A DNA stretch of 13,298 nt from an uncultured Clostridia bacterium (GTDB lineage Bacteria > Bacillota > Clostridia > Christensenellales > CAG-314). Position numbers and translations under genes: made by a program. This document shows positions 1 through 7,840 of this stretch, piece after piece (position 1 is the first letter of the stretch; the number at the start of each line of letters is the position of its first letter). Location of the stretch: positions 1 to 13,298 of the forward strand of contig CALLXO010000118.1 in the NCBI GenBank assembly GCA_937875645.1, given 5' to 3'. A model generated the notes under the pieces. The model was not told the origin of the DNA. It worked only from the letters and a program-made list of their open reading frames with translations, and did not search any database.

Positions 1-179
1 TAAAAAAAGAAAAGGGAAAGTATTTCACCAATGGAGGAAGAGTGTTGGGCGTCACTGCGGTGGAGTCTACGCTAAAAGCAGCAATAAACAATGCCTATCA
101 GTTGATGCAGGACGTTAAGTTTGATAATAAATATTATCGAACAGACATAGGCAAAAAAGCACTTGAGTTAAAAGATTAA
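1..179 (+). CDS. purD: Phosphoribosylamine-glycine ligase (GAR synthetase), C-terminal end only
   Basis: The reading frame is open from the window edge (codons from position 3) to TAA at 177-179 and gives about 58 residues. The segment NGGRVLGVTAVESTLKAA, followed by AYQLMQDVKF and YRTDIGKKAL, matches the conserved C-terminal domain of PurD, which normally ends with a GGRVLGVTA...A.Y.......F....YR.DIG..AL pattern. PurD joins glycine to phosphoribosylamine using ATP in the second step of purine synthesis, in the cytoplasm. The N-terminal and ATP-grasp domains lie outside the window. purL starts 55 bp downstream on the same strand with no terminator between them, so the two are probably co-transcribed at the end of a pur operon. 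The identification rests on this short but characteristic tail. Confidence 0.88.
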   Translation, partial: KKEKGKYFTNGGRVLGVTAVESTLKAAINNAYQLMQDVKFDNKYYRTDIGKKALELKD

Positions 180-234
180 GTTAATAGACAGTAAAAACAA
201 ACAAAGCAAACGAAAAAAAAGTAAAGAGGATAAA

Positions 235-3200
235 ATGGTTTTTGAAATTTATGTTCAAAAAAAGCCCCAATACGCTAATGAAGCGAATTTTTTAAAGGAA
301 GAAATTAATAATCTGCTTAATATTAAAGCGGAGTCTTTACGCATCGTAAACAAATATAGCGTAGAGAATATTGACAAAAAGACCTTTGACAAATGCCGAG
401 CAACGGTTTTTAGCGAGCCGCAAACAGACGATGTTTTTGACGAGCTAATTTTAAACGAAAAGGAAAAAGCTTTTGCGGTACAAGCTTTAAGCGGGCAGTT
501 TGATCAGCGTGCCGATGGTGCAGAGCAATGTATTCAGTTTATTAGTCAGGGCGAGCGGCCTATCGTAAAGACAGCTAAGGTTTATATTTTTACTGGCATT
601 ACCGAAAAGCAAAAACAAAAGATTGCGCAATATGTGGTTAATCCTATCGAATGCAAGTTAACTGACTTAACGCACAGCGACACTTTGAAGGAAAAATTTG
701 TTATTCCTGTCAGCGTAAAGTCGCTAAAAGAGTTTAATTCTCTTGATGAAAACGCTTTAAAAGAATTTTCAAAAAAATACAATTTAGCGTTAGATTTAGC
801 TGACCTTTTATTTTGTCAACAGTACTTTAAAAGCATAAACAGACCGCCGACAATTACCGAAATTAAAGTTATTGATACTTATTGGAGCGACCATTGCCGC
901 CATACTACCTTTAATACAGTATTAGATAATATTGTTTTTGAAGACGATGACATAGAGGAAGAATATAAGCATTATCTGTCGGCACGTAGCGAGTTGGAGC
1001 GAGTTAAGCCAGTTAGCTTAATGGATTTAGGCACTATCGCCGCAAAATTGTTAAAAAAACGCGGACTGCTTACTCAACTTGACGAGAGCGACGAGATAAA
1101 TGCCTGCACTGTCAAAATAAAAGTCAATATAGATGGAAGCTACGAGCCGTGGCTATTGCTTTTTAAAAACGAGACGCATAACCATCCTACAGAGATAGAG
1201 CCTTTTGGGGGTGCTGCTACTTGCATAGGCGGCGCTATAAGAGACCCGCTGTCCGGCAGGGCATATGTTTATGCTGCTATGAGGATTTCTGGAGCGGGAA
1301 ACCCGCTGACTAAATTAGAGGACACTTTAAAGGGCAAACTTCCTCAGCGAAAAATTGTGACTACCGCCGCCAACGGTTACAGCAGTTACGGCAATCAAAT
1401 CGGGTTGGCGACAGGGTTAGCGGAGGAAATTTACCATGAGGGCTATGTCGCTAAGCATATGGAAGTAGGGGCAGTTATAGGCGCAGTTCCTCAAGCCAAT
1501 GTACGCCGCGAGACGCCCCATAAAGGGGACAGGGTTATTTTAATAGGCGGAAAAACGGGCAGAGACGGTTGCGGCGGTGCAACAGGCAGCAGCAAAAGCC
1601 ATGACAGCCAAAGTTTAACTCAGTGCGGAGCGGAAGTTCAAAAAGGCAACGCCGCCGAAGAACGAAAATTGCAAAGGCTTTTTCGCAACAAGCAAGCGAG
1701 TTTGCTGATTAAACGCTGCAACGATTTTGGCGCTGGCGGCGTATCTGTTGCAATTGGGGAATTAGCTGACGGATTAGATATTGACTTAAATGCCCTTCCT
1801 AAAAAGTACGAAGGGTTAGACGGGACGGAATTAGCTATAAGCGAATCACAGGAGCGCATGGCTGTTGTGGTGGAAGAAAAAAATGTAAAAACTTTTTTAG
1901 AATTAGCGCATAAGGAAAATTTAGAGGCTACCGTTGTTGCTACCGTGACAGACACAAAACGCTTAAAAATGAAATGGAACGGCAAATATATCGTAGATAT
2001 TGAACGAGAGTTTTTAGACACCAACGGAGTGGAAAAGCACGCTATCGCTAAAGTGGCGGCAGGAAATTGCTACCAAAAAACAATCGGTGACAGTTTTAAA
2101 GATAATTATCTTAAGCTGGTAGAGGATATAAACGTGTGTGGCAAACGTGGATTAGTAGAGCGTTTTGACAGCACGATAGGCAGCGGAACGGTAATAATGC
2201 CTTTTGGAGGGAAAACTCAACGTACGCCCTCCCAAGCTATGGTCAATAAAATCAGCGTAGAAAAAAAGCACACTAATACCGCAAGTGTGATGTCGTGGGG
2301 GTTTAACCCTTACATTTCGCAAAACAATCCTTTTGACGGAGGGTATTTAGCAGTTGTTGAAAGCGTAAGTAAATTAATTGCCACCGGCGCACAGTTTAAG
2401 GAAGTTTATTTGACTTTTCAAGAGTATTTTGAAAAACTTTCCAATGACCCCTTGCGTTGGGGAAAACCTGTTGCGTCGCTTTTAGGCGCATTTAAAGCAC
2501 AGAGGGAATTATCAATTGCGGCAATTGGCGGCAAAGACAGCATGAGCGGAAGTTTCAACAATTTGGATGTCCCCCCTACTCTTATTAGTTTTGCTGTTAC
2601 TACATTGTTAGCTAATGATGCCGTTGCCAACCATTTTAAAAAACCTTTGCATAAAGTTGTGGCATTACTGCCAAAAAAGGACAAGCGAGGGTTACCTAAA
2701 AGCGAAAGTCTTTTAAGCATATTTGATTGCGTAAATAGCTTATTAAGTACTCGCAGAGCGATTTCGGCATACACAGTTGTTTATGGCGGTATTGCAGAAG
2801 CGATCTTTAAAATGTGTTTAGGAAATGATTTGGGTTTTGAGTACGATGCAAAAGTCAACTTGCAGATGCTTTTTGAATATAACTACGGCGCTTTTGTTTT
2901 GGAACTTGATGATGATGTTTCCTTAGAGGAAAGGCAGAATAACTTTGACCTTTTGCCATTAGGAAATACAAATGCTGAAAAAACTTTAACTTACGGAAAT
3001 TGTCAAATTTCCACAGACGAGCTAATAAAAAATTACGAAGACAAATTAAAAGATATTTATGCTATTAGTCCCTCTTTAGCGCAAGCTAAACCTACAACAT
3101 ATAGTTTCTACGCTTCGGAAAGGACAAAACCTAAAAACAGACAGGAAAGGGTAAAGGTATTGATACCTGTTTTTCCCGGGACAAATTGCGAATACGATAC

Positions 3201-3948
3201 AGCAAAAGCATTTGCCGATGCAGGAGCAAACCCGCAAGTTTTTGTCATCAACAATTTGACGGCAAAGCATTTAAGCGAGAGTGTACGCAGTTTTGCTCAG
3301 CAGCTAAAAAATAGCCAAATTTTGTTTATTCCCGGCGGATTTAGCGGCGGCGACGAGCCGGACGGCAGCGGCAAATTTATAACGGCATTTTTACGCAACA
3401 ACGAAATAAGCGATGCGCTAAGTGACCTATTAGCAAACCGTGACGGACTGGTGGGCGGCATATGCAACGGTTTTCAGGCGCTTATTAAATTAGGGTTAGT
3501 GCCCTACGGTAAGATAAGGGATGCAAAAGCAGATTCACCCACCCTTACTTATAATTCCTTAGGGCGTCATCAGTCTAAAATTGTTAAAATAAGGATTTCC
3601 TCAAACAAGTCTCCGTGGCTTAGCGCAGTAAATGTCGGCGATATTTTTAACGTGCCAATTAGTCACGGCGAAGGGCGTTTTGTGGCAACGGAAAAAGAGA
3701 TAAAGGAAATGGCGAATAATGGGCAAATAGCAACGCAATACGTTGACAACAACGGAATGGTTAGCGGAAATATTCAATTTAACCCCAACGGAAGCGTTGA
3801 CGCTATTGAAGGCATAACTTCTTTTGACGGCAGAGTGTTTGGCAAAATGGGACATGCGGAACGTAAAGGCGAAAACCTTTATAGAAACGTAGAAGGCAAT
3901 TACGATATAAAAATGTTTGAAAGCGCAGTAAAATACTTTAAGATTTAA
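235..3948 (+). CDS. purL: Phosphoribosylformylglycinamidine synthase, single-chain form with fused glutaminase
   Basis: The 1237-residue protein converts FGAR, glutamine and ATP to FGAM (purine pathway step 4, cytoplasm). It has the length of the one-chain PurL found in Clostridia and streptococci, in which the PurS-like, PurL and PurQ parts are fused. Visible motifs, in order, are DTYWSDHCRHTTF at about residue 213, which belongs to the PurL core; ETHNHP at 313-318, followed by EPFGGAATCIGG; and the class I glutamine amidotransferase domain from about residue 1010. In that domain the nucleophile is Cys1077 in GGICNGFQ and the other catalytic residues are His1144 and Glu1146 in SHGEGRF. The protein ends with the typical FGKMGHAER segment. 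The start is supported by AAAGAGG at 223-229, five bases upstream of ATG. No catalytic motif is missing and the frame is intact. It probably lies in one operon with purD, and a terminator follows 20 bp after the stop. Confidence 0.97.
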   Translation: MVFEIYVQKKPQYANEANFLKEEINNLLNIKAESLRIVNKYSVENIDKKTFDKCRATVFSEPQTDDVFDELILNEKEKAFAVQALSGQFDQRADGAEQCIQFISQGERPIVKTAKVYIFTGITEKQKQKIAQYVVNPIECKLTDLTHSDTLKEKFVIPVSVKSLKEFNSLDENALKEFSKKYNLALDLADLLFCQQYFKSINRPPTITEIKVIDTYWSDHCRHTTFNTVLDNIVFEDDDIEEEYKHYLSARSELERVKPVSLMDLGTIAAKLLKKRGLLTQLDESDEINACTVKIKVNIDGSYEPWLLLFKNETHNHPTEIEPFGGAATCIGGAIRDPLSGRAYVYAAMRISGAGNPLTKLEDTLKGKLPQRKIVTTAANGYSSYGNQIGLATGLAEEIYHEGYVAKHMEVGAVIGAVPQANVRRETPHKGDRVILIGGKTGRDGCGGATGSSKSHDSQSLTQCGAEVQKGNAAEERKLQRLFRNKQASLLIKRCNDFGAGGVSVAIGELADGLDIDLNALPKKYEGLDGTELAISESQERMAVVVEEKNVKTFLELAHKENLEATVVATVTDTKRLKMKWNGKYIVDIEREFLDTNGVEKHAIAKVAAGNCYQKTIGDSFKDNYLKLVEDINVCGKRGLVERFDSTIGSGTVIMPFGGKTQRTPSQAMVNKISVEKKHTNTASVMSWGFNPYISQNNPFDGGYLAVVESVSKLIATGAQFKEVYLTFQEYFEKLSNDPLRWGKPVASLLGAFKAQRELSIAAIGGKDSMSGSFNNLDVPPTLISFAVTTLLANDAVANHFKKPLHKVVALLPKKDKRGLPKSESLLSIFDCVNSLLSTRRAISAYTVVYGGIAEAIFKMCLGNDLGFEYDAKVNLQMLFEYNYGAFVLELDDDVSLEERQNNFDLLPLGNTNAEKTLTYGNCQISTDELIKNYEDKLKDIYAISPSLAQAKPTTYSFYASERTKPKNRQERVKVLIPVFPGTNCEYDTAKAFADAGANPQVFVINNLTAKHLSESVRSFAQQLKNSQILFIPGGFSGGDEPDGSGKFITAFLRNNEISDALSDLLANRDGLVGGICNGFQALIKLGLVPYGKIRDAKADSPTLTYNSLGRHQSKIVKIRISSNKSPWLSAVNVGDIFNVPISHGEGRFVATEKEIKEMANNGQIATQYVDNNGMVSGNIQFNPNGSVDAIEGITSFDGRVFGKMGHAERKGENLYRNVEGNYDIKMFESAVKYFKI

Positions 3949-3967
3949 TCAGTATTTATTTAAAACA

Positions 3968-3993
3968 AAGACCGCTTAAACTCAAGCGGTCTT
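3968..3993 (+). terminator. Rho-independent terminator after purL
   Basis: A perfect 10-bp inverted repeat (AAGACCGCTT, six-base loop, AAGCGGTCTT) is followed by ATTATTTT. It lies 20 bp past the purL stop. Because the flanks are A-rich on the left and T-rich on the right, it could also work on the opposite strand, although no minus-strand gene converges on it. It ends the purine operon. Confidence 0.88.
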
Positions 3994-4108
3994 ATTATTT
4001 TGGTTTAAAAAAACAAGAATCAAGATTAAAATTGAAGGATTATTTATTTTTTTATTTATTATTATTTAAATAAATACACTATTGTGAAAACATTAAAAAA
4101 GTCGAAAA

Positions 4109-4155
4109 ATACAACATATTGTATTAAAAGAAAAAAATTTCACAAAATGTAGATA
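4109..4155 (+). promoter_or_regulatory. Candidate NrdR box pair upstream of nrdD
   Basis: ATACAACATATTGTAT at 4109-4124 is a near-perfect palindrome and agrees at 13 of 16 positions with the NrdR box ACACAATATATTGTGT as I remember it. A weaker box can be read at 4140-4155; its left half, CACAAAATGT, fits, but its right half is poor. The two start 31 bp apart with a 15-bp linker, the usual spacing of paired NrdR boxes, about three helical turns. Both lie just upstream of the -35 element of the nrdD promoter. NrdR is an ATP-cone repressor that senses dATP/ATP and represses ribonucleotide reductase genes in most bacteria. The first box is well supported by sequence; the second is inferred largely from spacing. 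Confidence 0.6.
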
Positions 4156-4164
4156 GTTTTTCAG

Positions 4165-4194
4165 TTGACTAATAAAATAAAGTGGAGTTATAAT
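4165..4194 (+). promoter_or_regulatory. Sigma-A promoter of nrdD
   Basis: TTGACT at 4165-4170 and a perfect TATAAT at 4189-4194 are separated by 18 bp, a strong housekeeping promoter. Transcription should start near 4201, leaving an untranslated leader of about 88 nt before the nrdD ATG. The candidate NrdR boxes lie immediately upstream. The rest of the 340-bp gap between purL and nrdD is AT-rich tract (about 4030-4075) in which I see nothing else. Confidence 0.8.
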
Positions 4195-4288
4195 AGACTT
4201 ACCTTAAAAGAGAAATTTAATATTAAAACTTAAAGGAAGTCTCAGAAAACAAAATGAATTTACATATGGATTACATAAGGAGGAAGAT

Positions 4289-6667
4289 ATGTTTAAGGTA
4301 AAAAAGAGAGACGGAAAGATTGTTGATTTCAATCTTAAAAAAATAAGAGACGCTGTTGAGCGTGCTTTTGTCGCCGTCGACCGTAATTATACCGAAGATA
4401 TTTTAGACACGGTAGCTTTAAAAGTTACGGCACAATTTAACGAAAAAATTAATAACGGCGTTGTTACTGTAGAGGATATTCAGGACTCTGTCGAAGTGGT
4501 GCTGATTCAATCGGGTTTTGTAGATGTAGCAAAAGCTTACATCTTGTATCGCAAACAGCACGAAAAAATCCGCAATATGAAGTCGACAATAGTGGACTAT
4601 GCCGATACTGTCAACAATTACTTAAAAATAAACGATTGGCGTGTTAAGGAAAACAGCACTGTTACTTACAGCGTGGGCGGTCTTATTTTAAGCAACAGCG
4701 GCGCAATCACTGCTAATTATTGGTTGAGCGAAATTTACGATGACGAAATTGAAAAAGCGCACCGCAATGCCGACATTCATATTCATGATTTATCAATGCT
4801 AACTGGTTATTGTGCAGGCTGGTCACTTAAGCAACTAATAAAAGATGGTTTAGGCGGCATACCCGGCAAAATAACAAGTAGTCCGGCAAGTCACTTATCC
4901 ACCCTTTGCAATCAGATGGTAAACTTTTTAGGCATTATGCAAAATGAATGGGCAGGAGCGCAAGCTTTTTCCTCCTTTGATACATACCTTGCCCCCTTTG
5001 TAAAAGCAGATAAGTTAAATTATAAGGAAGTAAAACAATGCATTCAATCTTTTGTTTACGGCGTAAACACTCCCAGCCGTTGGGGTACGCAAGCGCCTTT
5101 TACAAATATAACGTTGGATTGGGTTGTATCGGACGATTTAGCTGAGTTAAACGCACTTGTGGGCGGCAAAGAGCAGGATTTTAAATATAAAGACTGCGTT
5201 CAGGAAATGGCTATGATAAATAAGGCGTTTATCGAAATTATGATTGAGGGAGATGCAAATGGCAGAGGATTTCAATATCCTATCCCGACATATAGCATAA
5301 CAAAAGATTTTGACTGGTCTGAGACGGAAAATAATAGGCTGTTGTTTGAAATGACAGCAAAATACGGCACTCCCTATTTTAGCAATTATGTAAACAGTGA
5401 TATGGAACCAAGCGATGTTAGAAGTATGTGTTGTAGGCTTCGCCTTGACTTAAGGGAGCTTCGCAAAAAAAGCGGCGGCTATTTTGGCAGCGGCGAAAGC
5501 ACCGGCAGTATTGGCGTTGTGACAATTAATATGCCGCGTATAGCTTATATGGCAAGTTCGCAAAAGGAATTTTTTGCACGGCTCGAAAAAATAATGAATA
5601 TATCGGCACGTAGCTTAAAGATAAAGCGAGATGTAATCACTAAGTTGTTAAATGAAGGTTTATATCCTTATACCAAACGTTACTTAGGTACTTTTGACAA
5701 CCATTTTTCCACAATAGGTCTATTGGGGATGAATGAAGCTTGCCTAAACGCCAAATGGATTGGTAAAGATCTAACAGATAAAGAAGCACAGCAATTTACT
5801 AAGGAAACACTCAATTTTATGCGGGAAAAACTTTCCGACTATCAGGAAAAATACGGCAATTTATACAATCTTGAAGCTACACCTGCGGAATCGACCTCGT
5901 ATAGATTAGCTAAACACGACAAGACACGTTATCCTGATATAATTACCGCAAGCGAAGGGGTAAGTGATGTGCCTTATTATACAAACAGCAGTCATTTGCC
6001 AGTAGGGTATACCGAAGACATTTTTTCCGCTTTAGATATTCAGGACGAATTGCAGACGCTATATACTTCGGGCACAGTTTTCCACGCGTTTTTAGGACAA
6101 AAAATAAGCGATTGGCGATCGGCTGCTAATTTAGTGCGAAAAATTGCCGAAAACTACCATTTGCCTTATTATACTTTAAGTCCTACTTACAGCGTTTGCC
6201 AAGACCACGGCTATTTAGCGGGGGAAGTTTATAAATGCCCCACATGCGAAAGAAAGACGGAGGTATACAGCCGAATAACAGGTTATTACCGTCCTGTGCA
6301 AAATTGGAATGACGGCAAGGTAGAGGAATTTAAAGAGCGCAAGGTTTATAATATAGAAAAATCTGTTTTAAAGGACAAAAAGAGTTGCGATGATACAGTG
6401 GCAACGCAAGTTAACGGAAAAAGCGAAAAAATTAGTCAACCTATGTTGTTTACCAGTGCGACTTGCCCTAATTGTAAAATGGCAAAAAGCATATTAGACA
6501 AGGCAAATATTAGTTATACTTCTTTAGACGCAATGGACAATAAGGAAATTTCTAACAAATATAACGTTACAAAAGCGCCCACATTGCTGGTGCCTTCTAG
6601 TGACGGACTAATAAGATACGAAAATGCAAGTGAAATAAAGAGATATGTTGAGGGACTTAATGGCTGA
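4289..6667 (+). CDS. nrdD: Anaerobic (class III) ribonucleoside-triphosphate reductase with fused C-terminal glutaredoxin-like domain
   Basis: The 792-residue protein makes deoxyribonucleotides from NTPs with a glycyl radical. Residues 1 to about 90 form the ATP-cone allosteric domain (VKKRDGKIVDFNLKKIRDAV). The ten-stranded barrel follows, with YCAGWSLKQLI and MCCRLRLDLREL as cysteine-containing active-site segments. The zinc site near the radical domain appears to be Cys637, His640, Cys650 and Cys653. The radical motif is RITGYYRP, with Gly665 as the expected radical residue. After a linker (about 680-714), residues 715-792 form a redoxin domain with the Cys726-Pro-Asn-Cys729 active site and the cis-proline Pro764 in KAPTLLV. 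This extension is absent from the E. coli enzyme, which uses formate. TAAGGAGG at 4276-4283 fixes the start. The gene overlaps the downstream reductase by 8 bp. The activase NrdG, needed to form the radical, is not in the window. Confidence 0.96.
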   Translation: MFKVKKRDGKIVDFNLKKIRDAVERAFVAVDRNYTEDILDTVALKVTAQFNEKINNGVVTVEDIQDSVEVVLIQSGFVDVAKAYILYRKQHEKIRNMKSTIVDYADTVNNYLKINDWRVKENSTVTYSVGGLILSNSGAITANYWLSEIYDDEIEKAHRNADIHIHDLSMLTGYCAGWSLKQLIKDGLGGIPGKITSSPASHLSTLCNQMVNFLGIMQNEWAGAQAFSSFDTYLAPFVKADKLNYKEVKQCIQSFVYGVNTPSRWGTQAPFTNITLDWVVSDDLAELNALVGGKEQDFKYKDCVQEMAMINKAFIEIMIEGDANGRGFQYPIPTYSITKDFDWSETENNRLLFEMTAKYGTPYFSNYVNSDMEPSDVRSMCCRLRLDLRELRKKSGGYFGSGESTGSIGVVTINMPRIAYMASSQKEFFARLEKIMNISARSLKIKRDVITKLLNEGLYPYTKRYLGTFDNHFSTIGLLGMNEACLNAKWIGKDLTDKEAQQFTKETLNFMREKLSDYQEKYGNLYNLEATPAESTSYRLAKHDKTRYPDIITASEGVSDVPYYTNSSHLPVGYTEDIFSALDIQDELQTLYTSGTVFHAFLGQKISDWRSAANLVRKIAENYHLPYYTLSPTYSVCQDHGYLAGEVYKCPTCERKTEVYSRITGYYRPVQNWNDGKVEEFKERKVYNIEKSVLKDKKSCDDTVATQVNGKSEKISQPMLFTSATCPNCKMAKSILDKANISYTSLDAMDNKEISNKYNVTKAPTLLVPSSDGLIRYENASEIKRYVEGLNG

Positions 6668-7589
6668 AAGTTTTGATATTATTATTGTAGGTGCTGGGAC
6701 GGCGGGAATGACCGCCGCCCTTTATGCCCTGCGTAACGGAAAAAGCGTTTTAATACTCGAAAAGGATACCTTTGGTGGGCAGATAGCGTTAAGCCCCAAG
6801 GTGGAAAATTTTCCCACACAAAAAACCATTAGCGGCGCAGAGTTTTCCGATATTATGTTTGAGCAGATTACTCAGCTTGGTGTAAAGGCAGAGTTAGAAA
6901 AGGTAGAGAGCATAACAAAAACGCCGACAGGTTTTTTTGTGACTACCGATTATAATACTTATACGGCTAAAAGCATTATTTTGGCTACCGGCGTAAAACA
7001 CCGCCAAATTGGGGTGCTAGGTGAAGAGGAACTTGTAGGAAAAGGCGTAAGCTATTGCGCTACTTGTGACGGGCCATTTTTTGCAGGAGAGGAAGTGGTG
7101 GTAATAGGCGACGCAAACACTGCGTTGCAATATAGCATTATGCTAACCGGTTATTGCAAAAAGGTTACCGTCTGCACGTTGTTTGACAATTTTTTTGGAG
7201 AGTCGCATTTGGTACGTACATTAAAAAGCAAACCAAATGTCGAAATTTTCCATAATTTAAATTTACAGCAGTTTTTTAGCAAAGACGGTTATCTAACCGG
7301 TTTGCGTTTTGAAAAAACCGACAGCGGCGAAAGCAAAATATTTGATACAAGAGCGGTATTTATCTGCGTGGGGCAGATGTCTGACAATGCTGTGTTTGAA
7401 AAACTAGTTAACTTAGATAAAAACGGTTTTATTGTGGCAAATGAGGAATGCAAAACATCACGAAAGGGGGTTTATGCCGCAGGAGACTGCCGTACAAAAA
7501 AAGTGAGACAGCTTACCACCGCTGCCGCAGACGGAGCGGCTGCCGCATTGGCGGCTTGCTCATACCTTGACAGTTTAGATGCTAGTTAA
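6660..7589 (+). CDS. trxB: Thioredoxin-reductase-like flavoprotein lacking NADPH-binding signatures
   Basis: The 309-residue protein has the low-molecular-weight thioredoxin reductase fold: an N-terminal FAD site (VGAGTAG, residues 10-16), a redox-active Cys133-Ala-Thr-Cys136 followed by Asp, and the second FAD motif AAGDC...RQLTTAAADGAAAA near the C-terminus. In the nucleotide domain, where TrxB has GGGDSA, this protein has GDANTA at 150-155, and the HRRxxxR motif that grips NADPH is absent (VTVCTLFDNFFGES instead). Loss of both is the hallmark of the ferredoxin-dependent flavin thioredoxin reductases known from clostridia. I therefore infer ferredoxin or another donor rather than NADPH. I chose ATG 6660, which overlaps the nrdD stop (ATGGCTGA) and follows GAGGGA; an in-frame ATG at 6645 would add five residues. 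Coupling to nrdD suggests that it reduces the fused redoxin domain. Confidence 0.9.
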   Translation: MAESFDIIIVGAGTAGMTAALYALRNGKSVLILEKDTFGGQIALSPKVENFPTQKTISGAEFSDIMFEQITQLGVKAELEKVESITKTPTGFFVTTDYNTYTAKSIILATGVKHRQIGVLGEEELVGKGVSYCATCDGPFFAGEEVVVIGDANTALQYSIMLTGYCKKVTVCTLFDNFFGESHLVRTLKSKPNVEIFHNLNLQQFFSKDGYLTGLRFEKTDSGESKIFDTRAVFICVGQMSDNAVFEKLVNLDKNGFIVANEECKTSRKGVYAAGDCRTKKVRQLTTAAADGAAAALAACSYLDSLDAS

Positions 7590-7659
7590 GTTAGTAAGAA
7601 TTATAATTTAGAGCAAATTGGCTAATTAATAAGATTTTGTAATTTAAATAAATCATTAT

Positions 7660-7692
7660 AAAAACGGTCGGCGTTATGTCGGACGTTTTTTT
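7660..7692 (+). terminator. Rho-independent terminator after the nrdD-trxB unit
   Basis: AAAAACG (7660-7666) pairs with CGTTTTT (7684-7690). The inner arms GTCGGC and GTCGGA add an imperfect extension around a GTTAT loop, and a run of seven T residues (7686-7692) follows. It lies about 70 bp after the reductase stop and separates this unit from the protease. Confidence 0.75.
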
Positions 7693-7785
7693 GTTTATGT
7701 GCCATAAGCAATTTATTTCTACAAAATTGGTGTAAAGTAGTGTTTTGACGACAAATATTTTTGATAAAGCAAAAATAAAATTATA

Positions 7786-7813
7786 TTAGGGGATGATCAT
7801 CCTAAAAATTAGG
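7786..7813 (+). promoter_or_regulatory. Nested palindrome upstream of the subtilase gene
   Basis: GGATGATCATCC at 7791-7802 is a perfect 12-bp palindrome. TTAGG (7786-7790) can also pair with CCTAA (7801-7805), and that same CCTAA can instead pair with TTAGG at 7809-7813. It lies just after a possible but weak promoter (TTGATA 7761-7766, 15 bp, TATATT 7782-7787), so it would cover the transcription start. It could be an operator or a leader hairpin. Apart from this and the preceding terminator, the 251-bp gap 7590-7840 holds nothing I recognise. The subtilase RBS, AAGGAGG, ends six bases before ATG 7841. Confidence 0.4.
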
Positions 7814-7840
7814 CGTTATACGCAAAAAAGGAGGATATGT

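Noticed and set aside
1638..2774. Antisense open frames inside purL
   Set aside because: They lie wholly inside a well-conserved gene, have no ribosome binding sites and show no recognisable domains.
4072..4087. An additional NrdR box upstream of the first
   Set aside because: Only the right half (TATTGTG) fits; the left half does not, and the 37-bp spacing to the strong box is not a whole number of helical turns.
4254..4301. Small leader peptide ahead of nrdD
   Set aside because: A 15-codon frame overlaps the nrdD start, but the nearest AAGGAAG lies too far upstream of its ATG and nothing else supports translation.
6660..7589. Ordinary NADPH-dependent thioredoxin reductase
   Set aside because: Both nucleotide-binding signatures (GGGDSA and HRRxxxR) are replaced, although FAD and CxxC motifs are intact, so the NADPH assignment is not supported.
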